Part shown: positions 22,275-33,989 of the stretch, in pieces
How the letters are laid out: each line of letters begins with the position of its first letter
Position numbering within the stretch: the first letter of the stretch is position 1
Assembly (NCBI RefSeq): GCF_028453695.1
Contig: NC_135777.1
Coordinates: forward strand, 23,026,796 to 23,090,795
Direction: 5' to 3'
DNA length: 64,000 nt
Source of the DNA: Augochlora pura
Lineage: Eukaryota > Arthropoda > Insecta > Hymenoptera > Halictidae
Position numbers and translations under genes: made by a program
The notes under the pieces: generated by a model
The model's database searches: none
The model's input: only the letters and a program-made list of their open reading frames with translations
What the model was told of the DNA's origin: nothing

Positions 22275-24852
22275 AACGCGGCGAATGGAACAATGAAAAT
22301 TGGCTAATTGAATTGGACCGGCGTCGTCGTCGACGTCGTCGTCGCTGCCGGATAGATGGGAGCTTTCATAAGCCTGGCGGCTAGTCGCGCTGTGATTCCA
22401 ACAATGGAAAGAGATCGGAAAAATCAATATTTTTTTACGATATAATTGTAATCTGCAGTCTTTTATTCGTGGGTAGACAATTGAAGAAGGTTAAAAGGGC
22501 ACCGTCGACGTCAAGGAAATGGGTTAGCATGGATTTCTGTTAATGTCTTGTTATTAGTTCGCAATTTCCAACAAATTACAATACTAAATATTGATAAAAG
22601 ACTATGTTATTCGACAAGAAAAAAAATCATTTTTTAACATAACTGCATGTTACTATATATTATATAATTATATATCGATTAGTCTTTTCATCCTTTTTAG
22701 AAAGTTATTTAAGTGCTGAAATTTAGTTATAGTTTCAGGGATATGATTTTTGTTCGCGGCGACCATAAGATCGAATCACCTGGGAGCCGCGCGTAGCCAC
22801 GGCGGTTTTAGGGGGTAACGGCTCCATTAAAACCGGGCGTGTGGAGGTTCGGGTACAGGTGACCCTCGAACCGACGGGAAGAATGGGCCCGCACGCCGGC
22901 CCACCCAATTAAAATCACCTGTTAATTGCCCGAGTATCGAGGAACTCGCCGCCATTAATTTGCGAATTTCTCGTCCGTCGATGGTACTCCGTTCCATTAG
23001 CCCGGGAAATTCTGCGCCGCCGTGGGATAGTTTCCGCCGCTGCCTGAGAACATTTCCCCCCGCCGTGCCGTGCCGTGCCGTGCGCGCCGGCCTTTTAGAT
23101 CCTCGAGCTAACGACGCTCTCCCCTAACTGATGCGATCTCATGATTTTAATAGCAACGGGCCCGACGACCTCCGACCGAGCCAACATTCTCGCGGATGGA
23201 ACGCTCGAGCGGCGACCGGTTCGACGATTCTCGGGAACGTTAAACCATTAACGGCTAAACCTTAAACCTACGGCGACCTAAAAATAACTAAACTTTACTT
23301 TTATCAATTTTCCTGACCCCAGAATTTTTAACCCTTAACCCTTCTATTTTTCGCCGTAGGAAGCATTATATCGTTCGGAGCGACTCGAAATAAAATCTAT
23401 TAATACTATATTTTTATAATAAATAATATTTTGTTTATTAAATCAAACTGTTATTTTTTATTTTTATAATATAAAATAGAATGTGCGACATGAGTTGCTA
23501 AGATAATGAATATTCCAAAAAAAAATGGTGCATAGGTGCTGCCACTTTTTTGACTGGTGATGACGGAAAAAATTTTTTACCGAAAAAGCGATTTAGAGGG
23601 ACGAAAGTAGACGCTTCGCCCCTTAAAATGAGTCCAAATGGATGATCGTACGATTTTTTTTGGCGAAGTTACAGCAGATTGAAAATCGTCGATATTTGAA
23701 TATTTGTAGATATATCTGGGATTCTGATCGTCGGTGTATCGAAGAACAATATTAATATTTACGCTGGGTTTAAAAATGGCTGGCACTGATATTTTAATTT
23801 ACGATTATTCAGATTGGAAAATGATACGTTTATCATTTATTTGCTCGATGTGCGCGCGTGTTATTCGCGACAAATATTGGCAGCGGCAGCTGTTCATATT
23901 CGGAACAATGTGTTTCTATTACTTTCATTAATTAATATAAAACGGCTGCTTTTAATGTAATATAAATTAACTGATGATACAATAATCATGCAAAGAACAT
24001 TATACTATGTCACATAATAATGCATAACGCGCAGAAGTTCAGTTACAAATCACAATATCCATGACTAATAAACAATTTACACGTTACATCGATACCCAAA
24101 TATAATAATTAATGCGAACCCAAATAATCGCATCTGTTGCAACAAAACTTTGTTCACCGATTCCTCTTTTTTCTGCCAGCAACCGATCATCCCTCCCTCC
24201 ATCGCCATAACAACGTAAAATAATGAGATCGCAGGCCGTTTCAGCGTTAAAATTCAAAGCCTCGGGTGCCCGATGAGAAAAGGGAGCATAAATTGAAAGG
24301 AACGCGAACATTTCCGTGGAAATAAGACAGATGGAGATGAGAGGGGCCAGAGAGAAAGGGCGGAGCGAGCTCGGCGCGCATCGGATGCGGCGATTCGAAG
24401 TAATGCAGCCGGTGGAAGAGGTGCGCGACGGTGAAGAGACGGGGTCGCGCGGGGGAGGCCACCGAGTCGCATAAAATCACATTTCCTTCGTGCTGGAACG
24501 CGGACGCGGGGTAACAATTACCCATCCGTCACGAGTATAACGCGAGTGTCCCGATAAATTGTAAATAGCCTTTTTTTTGCCCGCGGAAATCCCCGCGCAT
24601 CTGAATAAACTCTTGAGAAGATATTCCGGGCGGACGTGACGCTTTCCACGGATGGAACGCGATCGTTCTCTCTATCCCTTTCTCTCTCTCTCTCTCTCTC
24701 GCTCTATCCCGCGGCAAGATTTACTGTAAATTTTAACGCATCCGTGCGATCGGAGACGCGGCACGAATGCATCGAGAGATTCAAACCGAAGAAGAGGGAT
24801 TGATAGAAAGAGAGAGAATGGTAGCTAGCAGTAGAGAGAGAGAGAGAGAAAT
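22275..24852. other. No gene recognised: mixed AT-rich and GC-rich sequence
   Basis: A GC-rich, complex block at 22740-23250 contains a gccgt tandem (23060-23085). AT-rich sequence lies on both sides. A TTAACCCTTAACCCTTCT stretch at 23331-23350 may be a decayed TTAA-element end. Confidence 0.45.
23535..23690 (-). repeat. Possible distant relative of the 310-bp repeat
   Basis: On the minus strand, ctgtaacttcgccaaaaaaa, then atcgtac, then a ttttaaggggcgaag block and a gtaaaaaattttttcc block occur in the same order and similar spacing as in 9630-9770. The identity is low, so this is tentative. Confidence 0.35.
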
Positions 24853-25045
24853 ATACAGTCAGTCCCATAAGTATTCGCACTCTCCATTGCTTACAAGAGA
24901 AATCTTTTAAAATCAAGGGACGCAATTTTGCAATAAACTTTTCGTTATCTTATTTAATATTTTTGGATGGAAGAGGAAAAATTTGGAGAAAGCTTAATAC
25001 AGAACTAGAATTAAAAAATGTACAACCAACTGTGATAACCAACTT
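24853..25045 (+). mobile_element. Second Tc1-type family: terminus plus transposase fragment (copy B1)
   Basis: Seen: TA followed by CAGTCAGTCCCATAAGTATTCG-like sequence at about 24854-24877, closely related to 34843-34935. About 20 bp after the shared block comes a frame (24966-25040) reading DGRGKIWRKLNTELELKNVQ then PTV. Known: Tc1 transposases have D-G-x-x-x-[VI]-W-R-K-x-N-x-x-x-x-x-K-N-[LV]-x-P-T-V just before the G-G-G-S-V-M-V-W catalytic motif. Here the sequence diverges immediately after PTV, so the element is a deleted relic with no clear right end. Confidence 0.75.
24966..25040 (+). pseudogene. Tc1 transposase, central catalytic-domain remnant
   Basis: Twenty-five codons match the segment before the second catalytic Asp of Tc1 transposases (key residues D-G, W-R-K, K-N, P-T-V). 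No catalytic residue is kept in context and the frame runs into AT-rich, GA-rich sequence. Confidence 0.7.
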
Positions 25046-25239
25046 TAATGATAAAGCTAGAAAGAAAGAAAAAGAAATATATATAATATTTAGAATTTTA
25101 TTATTTATGATTAAAATTTTATTAAAAATAATGAGGATATTATTTATTTTTGAGTGAATTATTATAAGTTCGAGATCTATAAAGATTAGATATTTAATTT
25201 ATATTGATTATTTAGGATTGATATATATTAGAGTTATAT

Positions 25240-25390
25240 ATATATAGCTAGAAAGAAAGAGAGAGAACGATATCTAGATGGAAAGAGAAAAAAAGAAATA
25301 TATAGGTAGCTAGATAGAGAAAGAAAGAAAGATATAGATAGGTATATAGAGAGGGTGAGAGAGAGAGAAAGGGAAAGGAAGAAAAGGTAA
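25240..25390. repeat. GA-rich tract
   Basis: Degenerate gaaagagagagaa repeats with tagctagatagag motifs, downstream of the Tc1 relic. Confidence 0.85.
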
Positions 25391-26099
25391 GGAAGAACGC
25401 CATTAATACGTCTGCCTCGCGCATTCTTTCCGCTTTAGGAGATCGCGAGATTCCGTCCGGAATGCCGGGATACGTGTTGCCGAATATTTAGTTGTGCTCA
25501 CCTCCCGGCGAACGTGAGCTTCAATTCCGAATCCTGATGCCGGAATAATGGATCGCTCGAGGGCCGGGCGTCTCCCGGCCGGTCCTCCGCCATTTTTCAA
25601 ACCCTCTACTTGTTGAGCTTGATCAACGTTCACGACGTTCCCGACGCCCGCGCCCGTAACTCACCCGCGCATTTAAACTATCTCCGATTCGGCACACAAT
25701 CGAAGCGCAGACGTCAGAATTATCATTCGCTTCGATAGATTAAATCGATAAAATATATCCAAACTGAAAATATTGCGATATATAGTTAGTTAAAAAGAAG
25801 TCTATGTTCACCCTGCAAATTTAAAATGTTTTAGCCATGATGATAAATTGAAGAACTTTCTTGGGATTAGGTTGTTTTTGTTATATTAATTTAGGACGCG
25901 TATTGCAAAATCGAGAAGATTTATTATGATGAGGAAAGGTGAAAATTTGTAAAAATCTTTTAAGATAAAAATGGATAGAAATTAGTAGAAATGAGAAATG
26001 ATGTAAAATGAAAGATAAATAGTATTATAGAGGAAGTGGTGGGTTTATGAAATGTGGTAGTAATGTCGAAAATATCATAGTGTCCATATTAAATAAATA

Positions 26100-26290
26100 A
26101 GTCGTGAATGTAACTCTAGAATTAGATATAACATTGATATAATATTATAATTCTGACATAACTGATATAAAATATAATCTTGTCAGAACCTTGACACAAT
26201 ATAAAATCTTGACACAGCTTTGATATAACTTGATTCAATATATAATCTTGACATAATTTTGGCATAATATATAATCTTGACCAAACCCTG
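26100..26290. repeat. Degenerate minisatellite
   Basis: Recurring variants of ttgatataatatataatctt followed by gacataa, period about 30-40 bp. Confidence 0.7.
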
Positions 26291-27084
26291 CCATAACAAT
26301 TAACCATCCCTCTCCACTCCAACAACCCGAAAGCGAAAAAATTAATATCTTCCCCGGAAGAAAAATTCCATGGAGCAGACCGCGTCTCCTCCAGCCCCGA
26401 GCAAGCTCAACACACATTTCCCGAGAATAATAAATTGAAAGCAGACACCGCGGCCCTCGCACAATACTCGGAGAGAGCACGTCCACGTGTCGGACAGGAG
26501 CCCGGGCTGTCCATCGCGCAACAAAGAGGGGGATAGAAAAGTGTCCGTCCCTCCTGGCGTCTGCGTCGAGTTAATGAAAGGCTAATGGGCTCTTAATTCT
26601 ATAGAGCCTGTGCCGGGCGCCCATCGGAGAATCATCCCCGAGTCCACCGCCCTTCCTTCCCCGACCCTCCTCTTCCCGGCCCTCCTCCTCTTCCCACCCC
26701 TCTCCATCTTGTCACAGGTGTCCCTATTCTTCGTCGCAAAGCGTCTCCATCCTGGCCATTCTCCGCAGGAGAAGGACGAGAAGAAGAAGACGAAGAAGGA
26801 GGAGGAGGAGGAGGACTTCATCTCCGCGCTCCTGTCCCGAGGATTTCGTAAATAAACCCGTTATTTCTTCTCTGAATACCTCGTCCTAGGACAGTGTCCC
26901 TCGACGGGGTGTCCCCACCGCTCCCTCTCCCGTGGAACATCCACCATTTTGTTCTCGGCGGGCGTTGTCGGGAAAAAGGAAACGGTGAGCCCTCGAGAGA
27001 GCGGGCCCGATACCAGACGCGGCTGCAGACGGCCAGAGACAAAAGGAGAACGAGCGCGAAGGGAGGAAGAGAGAATTAGCGCTA

Positions 27085-27117
27085 GGGAGAGACAGAGAGA
27101 GAGAGAGAGAGAGAGGG
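27085..27117. repeat. (GA)n microsatellite
   Basis: A gagacagagagagagagaga run in a purine-rich context. Confidence 0.95.
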
Positions 27118-27879
27118 AAAGGAAGAAAGGGGCTCGTGGAAGGGAATCGTGGCGGAATTGAGGAAAGCAATCACAGGCGTGCCGTATCTCTCGTTCGTAT
27201 CTGCCGCACCGCTGCTAAGCCGCCGCGAGCCACAAAGGGCTCGCTCTTGCCGACGCGTTGATATTTTTTAAGTCAACAGTAGACTGGGGATCCTACGACG
27301 ACCCGGATCCATTTCCAGAGCAAGGCGTCGCCCGTCCTCTCTCGCGCCGTGTGTTTATCCTGCATCGCTCCGCCGACGACGAGACACCACGTCGAAGAAT
27401 CGCGAGGGATCTACGCAAACAGCCCGCGCCGCCGTCGACGACGTGTCGACGCGTCGTTAAACTCGTCCGACGTTTGCTCGTCGAATACGCCGGCCGTTTA
27501 CCATGCCACCTCTCCCCTGCTCCAGCCAAAGGAGAGATTAACTCTCCCGGACGTGGAACACGGTGTTTCTAGTAGCCGGACGTTCTCAATTGAAATACCC
27601 TCGGCTTTGCTTTTTCTGGATATAGTATTCAGACTATATAGAGACGATAGGTCAGGCTATTGTTTTGATATGACAGAAGGATTTTCTTTGGTTTCTCGAT
27701 TTTTTGAGGCGGAGTGAGGTGCATTGATTTGAACGTATGACGGCATAGATTGCAAGCTGTGAACATGGAGCTGTTAATGTTACGTAACTAAAGGGATGTA
27801 GATAACTTGTTAAGATTTTATAGTATTATTAGATTTATAGATTTAATATTATGTTATCAGATTTTATAATAATATCGAA

Positions 27880-28115
27880 CTTTGACGAAACCCTTTGGAA
27901 CCGTGATAAAACCGTCTTGAATCCTGACACAACCCTTTTAAACCCCCATAAAACCCTCTTGGAACTTGCACAACTATCTTGAACCCTGACATAACCCTTT
28001 CAACCCCTGATATAACCCCCCTCAGAACCCTTATAACTCTCTCAAACCCTGCCTAACCATCTTAAACTTTAACACAACTCTGTGAAACCTGTGCAACCCT
28101 CTCGAACCCCTTCCA
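27880..28115. repeat. Degenerate C-rich minisatellite
   Basis: About ten units of roughly 22 bp resembling aaccctcttgaaccctgaca followed by ta, heavily diverged. Confidence 0.75.
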
Positions 28116-28611
28116 CATCACCAACCATTTATTTACTCTGCGCACTTTAGCGAAAATTCAGTTCCGCGTTCGGCAAAAAATCGTGCCGGCGATCCGCGAC
28201 CGTCGCAGTCTAAAAAAGCGCGGTAAAAGAAGGACAATGCTTCGCAATGTTCGCACGAGGGTAGTTTCCAGCAGGAACGAGCGTAACAGGAGCAGAGAGG
28301 CAAACCGCGCGGCGTCGGCGACGCGAAGAAGTAGCGCACGCGTTAATTAACGCCGGGTGCCTCCGTCAAAAGCCAGAAAAGAGAGAGAGAGAAAGAGAGA
28401 GAGGAGTCTATCCAAGGATCCGCCCGGCGCGGCGACAACCGTGAGGCTGATTCGCGAGTATCCGCGCTTTTCCTCTCTCTCTCTCTCCGCGTCTAACCTT
28501 TGACGGCCGCGGATCCCCGGCCGCGTCCGCTCGCTTTCAAACTCTTTTCGGAGCGAGTCGCGGCTAAAGTGGCGGACTCTGTTCACCGTTGACCGTAAAA
28601 AAGGCGGGATA

Positions 28612-28672
28612 GAGGGAGAGAGAGAGAGAGAGGGTGAGAGGGTGAGAGGGTGAGAGGGTGAGAGAGGGTGAG
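28612..28672. repeat. GA run followed by gagggtga repeats
   Basis: (GA)n leads into five or six copies of gtgagagg. Confidence 0.92.
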
Positions 28673-29214
28673 CCACCCCCGCGCGCCGGGAAATCAAATA
28701 ACCCCGGCTGCGAGGGGTGAATTTCTCTTGCCCCGCACGTTTAGAAGTAAACGTTTCAGCGGAACGTTTCCGGGATTACGTGCGCGCCCTCTCGCCCACC
28801 CTCGCGTCTCTCCGCCCCCCACCCCCCACCCTCCTCCCTCCATCCCCGTCAGCCTTGCTCGAGAACTGCATGCTCAGCGACCGAGATAATGACAGCCATA
28901 ACGCAATTAACCCGTTTCTGGGATTACAGTCGAACGACCGCCAGCACGATGTGCCCGCGAGTTTGACAGTCAATTATCGTCTAATGGAACGACCGGCCGG
29001 AAAGTATTCGTCGCTATTAGACGCGCCAACCCTTTTCCATTCCTCCCCGATTTTTCGGATCTCTAATTCACTCCCGTGAATTCCATGACTGACGCGGAAA
29101 TGAATGTTCAATTATGTTGAATGTCGTTAAATCACGTCGATGTTGCTGATATCGTTTCCGAATAATAATTACTCTAGATTCTGAATAATAAAATAAGAAT
29201 ATATATTTCTGAAA

Positions 29215-29545
29215 ATGATTTTTCAATAGGTATTTCGAAATATTTCAAATATTCAAATAGCTATTTTTTAATTGGTATTTCGAATTTTTGAAATATTTCG
29301 AAATATTGAAATAGTTATCTTTTAATGGATATTTCGAATTTTTGAAATATTTCGAAATATTGCTAATATTGAAATAGTTATCTTTTAATTGGTATTTCGA
29401 AATATTGAAATAGTTATCTTTTAATTAGTATTTCGAATTTTTGAAATATTTCGAAATATTTCGAAATATTCAAATAGTTATTTTTTAATGGGTATTTCGA
29501 ATTTTCGAAATATTGAAATAGTTATCTTTGAATGGGTATTTCGAA
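29215..29545. repeat. AT-rich minisatellite beside the syntrophin donor
   Basis: Units of roughly 55-65 bp repeat the blocks ggtatttcgaatttttgaaa and tatttcgaaatattgaaata, with insertions and losses. The self-complementary core TATTTCGAAATA recurs and could form cruciforms. The array ends about 120 bp from the splice donor, inside the downstream intron. Confidence 0.85.
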
Positions 29546-29662
29546 AACCTTCGCCGAGCACTGGTAGAAAAGGTGTCACCGAGACGGCGGTGGCGCGAGT
29601 AGGTCGCCGCCGGATCGATCGGCTTCCCATCGCAGTTAGACGGCGCGGCATTCCAAGAGGGA

Positions 29663-29668
29663 ACTTAC
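29663..29668 (-). other. 5' splice donor of the syntrophin exon
   Basis: On the minus strand the exon end CCCG is followed directly by GTAAGT, a full consensus U1 site. The following intron extends toward lower coordinates. Confidence 0.88.
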
Positions 29669-29857
29669 CGGGATCGGAGGAAGGATGAGCCCTGGTGAGT
29701 CTGCAGAGTTGCAGCGGCAGATAACGAGTATCCGCTCGCGGTGGTGACTTCGGCGGCGGTGGCGTCGCGCTGAGGAAGCCGCGCTGCAGCTCCCAGCCGA
29801 CTTCCTGGATGATCGAAGCCTTCCTGAAGTACGGCGTCACCTCCCTCAGATATTTCA
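29669..29857 (-). CDS. Syn1: Internal exon of an alpha/beta-type syntrophin (PDZ end, linker, start of PH1b)
   Basis: Seen: read on the minus strand, the exon follows an acceptor ending in ttacag and stops at a consensus GTAAGT donor. It begins with two bases completing a Val codon and ends with one base of the next codon, so its phase is 1-1 and skipping would keep the frame. The peptide contains KYLREVTPYFRKASIIQEVG, then WELQRGFLSATPPPPKSP, then TRYLPLQLCRLTR. Known: vertebrate alpha and beta syntrophins carry a V-K-Y-[MIL]-[KR]-E-[AV]-[TS]-P-Y-[FV] segment at the end of the PDZ domain, which is inserted into the PH1 domain; the x-LPLQLCRLTR-like strand resumes PH1. Syntrophins are cytoplasmic adaptors that bind dystrophin and link membrane channels and signalling enzymes to it. 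Gamma syntrophins differ at this point, so the Drosophila Syn1 (Syntrophin-like 1) type fits best. The frame is open with balanced codons, unlike the surrounding low-complexity frames. No other syntrophin exon was found here. Confidence 0.88.
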
Positions 29858-29895
29858 CTGTAACAGACAGAACGGCGCGAACGGTGAGCGACAGC
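29858..29895 (-). other. 3' splice acceptor region of the syntrophin exon
   Basis: On the minus strand the intron ends ccgttctgtctgttacag, a pyrimidine-rich tract with a terminal AG. A possible branch-point motif (gctcac) lies about 25 nt upstream. Confidence 0.8.
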
Positions 29896-29928
29896 CAAAG
29901 GGAACGTTTCTGTATAACGCGACGAACC

Positions 29929-30000
<72 letters not shown>
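29929..30000. repeat. (CT)n microsatellite upstream of the syntrophin acceptor
   Basis: An almost pure CT run of about 70 bases with single interruptions (ccc, tca). In the syntrophin transcript it would read as GA repeats roughly 70-140 nt before the acceptor. Confidence 0.95.
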
Positions 30001-30001
<1 letters not shown>

Positions 30002-30965
30002 CGCCTTAATTCGTTTCGGATGATTCCGGCTGAATTATGGCTTCGAGCGCGATATATTACGACCTCGAAGTAGTGAGAAGTCTAGAGGAGTAAAATCACA
30101 TATTTTTCATTAAATTATCTTTTGCTATATCAGGAAATTGTTTTCTATTTTACTCTTTAATATATACAATAACTAATATTAATATAAAAATTAATATCAA
30201 TACACTTAATTATATTCTTCCTTAACCCCTTGCAACACTATTTTCTTCGCAATATTCTTCACGCTATTTTCTCACCTAACAATATAACTCCAAAGGGTGG
30301 TCTCTTCAAAAATCTTGCAAAAAAACGTTCACACGTTTATACTTAAATCTAAGGTCCACCCGTAACACATTTCTTCCAATTCGAGACCCGTTCGGCTCGT
30401 TGTTCGCCGCCGTGTCGTTCGCTCCCTTACTAGGGGTTTTTCCCATTTGTTTTTCTCCTTTTGTTCTAACGAGAGAATAAATTCGGTGAATGTTTCATTC
30501 CCCGGGGAAAAGTTTGCCATTGTTACGCCAGTTTGTTATTGTTCGCCGTTGTCCTCTCTCTCTCTCTCTCCCTCTCTCTCGCGGGGAGGAGGAGGAGGAC
30601 GCTCCCCTCTCGCCGGGAGCGTAGGAAGCGTTTTAATCCTTTTATCGTCGCCTGTTGACCCAACGGCGTTCTCATCTTTTCTATGATGCCGCACGGTCAC
30701 CCAGTTCTGCGCGACCTGCTTCCGTTCTTTATTCCCCGGGAACCTTTCTAGATTTAGGGAAAATGCGGCGAGAGCCTCGCGGTAATATCTGTGTCCCCCC
30801 CCCCCCCCACCCTCTCTCCGCGGCACTATCCCTGCCGGGGAGCACTGTCCTTTCTGTTGCGATATTACCAGCCGCCCGCCCCCTTTTTTTTCAACGCTTC
30901 TGACCGACGCTGGATATTTTTAGAAACACCCCAGATTTGCGATTCTAATCGCTGGAATTAATATA

Positions 30966-31270
30966 TTAACCCTTCGGCTACGGCAGGCTTTGGCACGGCC
31001 GTAGTTTTTCGTTGGACATGCATTTCTGAGGAAGTATATTAAAATATTTAAAATATTGAATTCTGTTACATTAAACCAATATTACTTGAAGTGAAGAATA
31101 ATATTAAGATTTTTTACAATGTATAACATAAATATTGCACAATATATAATTAATCAAATTTAATAATAAACGGGGTGGAAATTTGATCTTGACGCCTATT
31201 GGCGCCTACAGTACCGGGAAGCCAACATGTGTCGGATGCCAATAGTCGCCAACACTAGTCAAAGGGTTAG
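30966..31270. mobile_element. TTAA-flanked MITE, diverged copy
   Basis: TTAA at 30966-30969 is followed by CCCTTCGGCTACGGCAGGC. The far side ends GTCAAAGGG at 31266 followed by TTAG. The length (about 297 bp) and CCCTT ends fit the family, but the inner TIR has diverged. A further repeat unit follows at about 31328. Confidence 0.55.
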
Positions 31271-31324
31271 TATTAATCCATGCAATTAATAATTATTTGC
31301 TGTTAGACGATAAATTTAATTTTT

Positions 31325-31480
31325 TATTTAACACGTTGAACGCCGCGTCACCCGAATCTGGGTGACACTAATTTCTGACCAATCTCGAAAATGCATTTTT
31401 ATTGTGATATATTCGAATAAATTGAATTTAACTAGAATGCAAAAGGGTTCTAGCTCCTGCGATAAATATTAACTTTCTAA
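31325..31480. repeat. Diverged copy of the 21.6-kb tandem unit next to a TTAACACGTT motif
   Basis: The stretch aatttctgaccaatctcgaa, then gcatttttattgtgatatat, then a taaatattaactttc block aligns with 21645-22050. It is preceded by TTAACACGTTGAACGCCGCG and a short inverted repeat (tcacccgaatctgggtga). A similar TTAACACGTTCCGTGCCGAG occurs at 57302. These may be ends of a related TTAA element. Confidence 0.6.
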
Positions 31481-33224
31481 TTTCCCGGTTAATTAACCTT
31501 CAACCTACAATTACATCGAGAGAATAAAAATGCATAAAGTCGCTAAAAATCTCAAAAAATACAGCCCCGTCAATTTTTCACACAGCAAATATTCATCACA
31601 TCCTCTCCGAATCCCATATCACTGTCTCTCGAAACCGTCCAAAAATTCAGCAAAAGCGATACCAAGACAGCCAACGTCTGGCCACGATATCAGACATCCG
31701 CGGCGGCGTGTAATTGGTCGGACAGCGAGCGGGGCCGAAGAAATCGCGGCGTATCGGCAGCAGATTTCCTCGCGGAAGCGGTGGCCGCTCGTTTCCGGGT
31801 GTTTTACGAGGCCCGCGCGGCGCTCGAAATTTCCTTTTTGCTGAGCCGGTGATCGGAGGGTGGTGACGGGGTGGCGAGGGTGGCCCGGTCCGCCTCGTAA
31901 ATCGCGGATCCCGATCGCGGCGGGCCGAAGATACGGTACCGCGGTCACGTAGCGACCGTTTCAAAATCCAATTTGTCGTTGATGTTTCGAACGTCGGTGC
32001 GGCACCGGGCGCGATTACATACAGGACGAACTCGTTAAAGTTCGAAGGAACCACCGGGGCTAACGGTGACGGTGACGGTGGTGGTGGTGGTGGTGGTGGT
32101 GGTTGGTAACCAGGTTGCCGGCGCCGAGGAAAGGGGGAGATGCGCCACGGAGGAAAACGAAACGCCGTTGCAGCGACCCCGGGCTACTCTGCAATCCTGA
32201 CGCGGAAACCTAACCGAAATACTGAAACATGTAGCACGCGCCGATCGGTGGGCTGGCCAGGGTAGGAAGGGAGGGAGGGAGAGGGGACAGCCGACACCCC
32301 CGTCGGCGAACGGCGAATTCGCTCGGGCCGCCGTAAAAACCGCTCGTAAAGCCGAGATATCTTCCCGGGGCGGACGTGGCTCGATACAGAGCCGATCCGT
32401 CTGCCACTCGGATCGAAGAATTTGCAGATCGTTCGGCAGAAATCAATTCGCTTGCGCCGTCCTCCCCGAAAAAGGGTTAATATCTTACGTATCATGAGAT
32501 GCGTAACGCATACAATTTTATATAGATATTATATAGAATAGAATATTATACAGAATATTATAGATATATTTTGAATGTTGATCGACGTAACCCTTTTCCA
32601 TCGAACAATTCGTAGGACGATTTCGGGGACGCGGTCGGCCGCGCAGGTTGCGACAACGATTTCCGAGCAATTCTCGGAGATTCGCGCAGCCCCGTCGTCG
32701 AACGCGGCTGATCCGCAAATCGGACGCAATCGGAACGATGCCCATCGACGAGCGAGGAGCAGCCCGTGGCCGTAACGCAACGCCGCCGGCGCGCAACCAA
32801 TCTCGCGGCGTGCGGCGTGCGGCGTGTCGATCGCGCGCAAACAGCTATCCGTCTGGCAGCGGCGTTGCGCAACTCGTCGCATTATTAATAATTAGATGCG
32901 TTAGCGGGCGCCGGAGCTGCCCGCGTCCGCGCTGTTTGCGCCGCGATTTCAATCGAATTGAATTACAGTTGGCCCGCCTGCCCCCACCCCTTCGACCGGG
33001 CTGGAATTCCATCGGCCAACATTTGCGCCGTGAATACCGTCGTCGATCACCGGGCCCCCCTCGATGCTTGTGTACCGATCCTGAACGGCCCGCGGCAAAA
33101 ATCTTGTCCGCCGGCGACGATTTCGATCGATTCAACGAAATTTCGCACGCGTTGAAGATAGCGCGAAGAGTCTGCGCTGCTTTCGGTCTTTAAAAATTGC
33201 CGAAACTCTGGAAAAGGAAAGAAA
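31481..33224. other. No gene recognised: GC-rich segment
   Basis: Open frames occur in several phases on both strands, all Arg/Ala/Pro-rich, as expected from CpG-rich non-coding DNA. No canonical splice pair encloses a recognisable peptide. Confidence 0.5.
32076..32105. repeat. (GGT)n trinucleotide repeat
   Basis: About nine GGT units, preceded by ggtgac repeats. Not in a convincing coding frame. Confidence 0.92.
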
Positions 33225-33440
33225 AGCTGAGAAAAGAGTCGAAAGAAAAGAAGAAAAAGGTGTCGAAAGGAAAGAAGAAAAAAGAGTCGAAAGAAAAGAA
33301 GAAAAACGTGTCGAAAAAGAAGAAAAACGTGTCGAAAGAAAAGAAGAAAAAAGAGTCGAAAAAAAGAAGAAAAAAGAGTCGAAAGAAAGGAAGGAAAAAG
33401 AGTCGAAAGAAAGAAAGAAAAAGGTGTCGAAAGGCGCGAG
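33225..33440. repeat. Purine-rich minisatellite
   Basis: Nine or more variants of agagtcgaaagaaaagaaga followed by aaaa. All frames on the opposite strand read as Phe/Leu/Ser-rich nonsense. Confidence 0.9.
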
Positions 33441-33989
33441 AACCGGTATAATAAATAAAGCTCGGACGAACGACTGGTCCCGCGCGCGTGCGAGGGCCAG
33501 CGGCCACGGAATCTCTCGAGCAGGCGAATTGCAGCCGGGGGTTTCAATGCAGCCCTGATTCCCCATAGTTTCGAAAAGCCGCGGATGTATCGGGGGCCGC
33601 GCGCACACGGGGCCGAGAGCATTGTTGGCCGTCTGGAATTCCGCGCCGCGCCGCGTCGGGCCGCGTCGGGCCGCGTCGGGCCGAGGCGAGCCGGCGATTT
33701 CGCATCGTCCGCGGAAGCTCGAAAAACCCTCCAGTGGTCAAAAGAGAGAGCGAGAGGGGGATTGAAAGCCTCCGCAATTTTCTGTAGCACGGACTCGCGA
33801 AATCACTATAATTTCGCGCTTTCGGAGGCGCGGCGATCATGCGAAGCGTCCTATCTTCCCCTCTCTCTCTCTTTTTCTCTCTTTCTTTCTCTCGCTCTTG
33901 ATTTCTGCTTTTCTCTCGCTTTTGTAAAATATATCTTTCACTCTGTCTTGCTTTCAATTTTTCTACTTGAAAAATGAGTAAATGTTGAA

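Noticed and set aside
25403..25633. Minus-strand frame with VNVDQAQQVEGLKNGGG and a GTGAGC donor-like site.
   Set aside because: There is no ATG and no credible acceptor; short and unrecognised.
27258..27717. Two overlapping plus-strand frames (104 and 122 codons), one starting after a tcaacag site with VDWGSYDDPDPFPEQGVA.
   Set aside because: The frames overlap in different phases in CpG-rich DNA and neither resembles a known family.
33047..33790. 247-codon minus-strand frame.
   Set aside because: The middle is the purine-rich minisatellite at 33225-33440 read as Phe/Leu/Ser repeats; several other frames on that strand are equally open.
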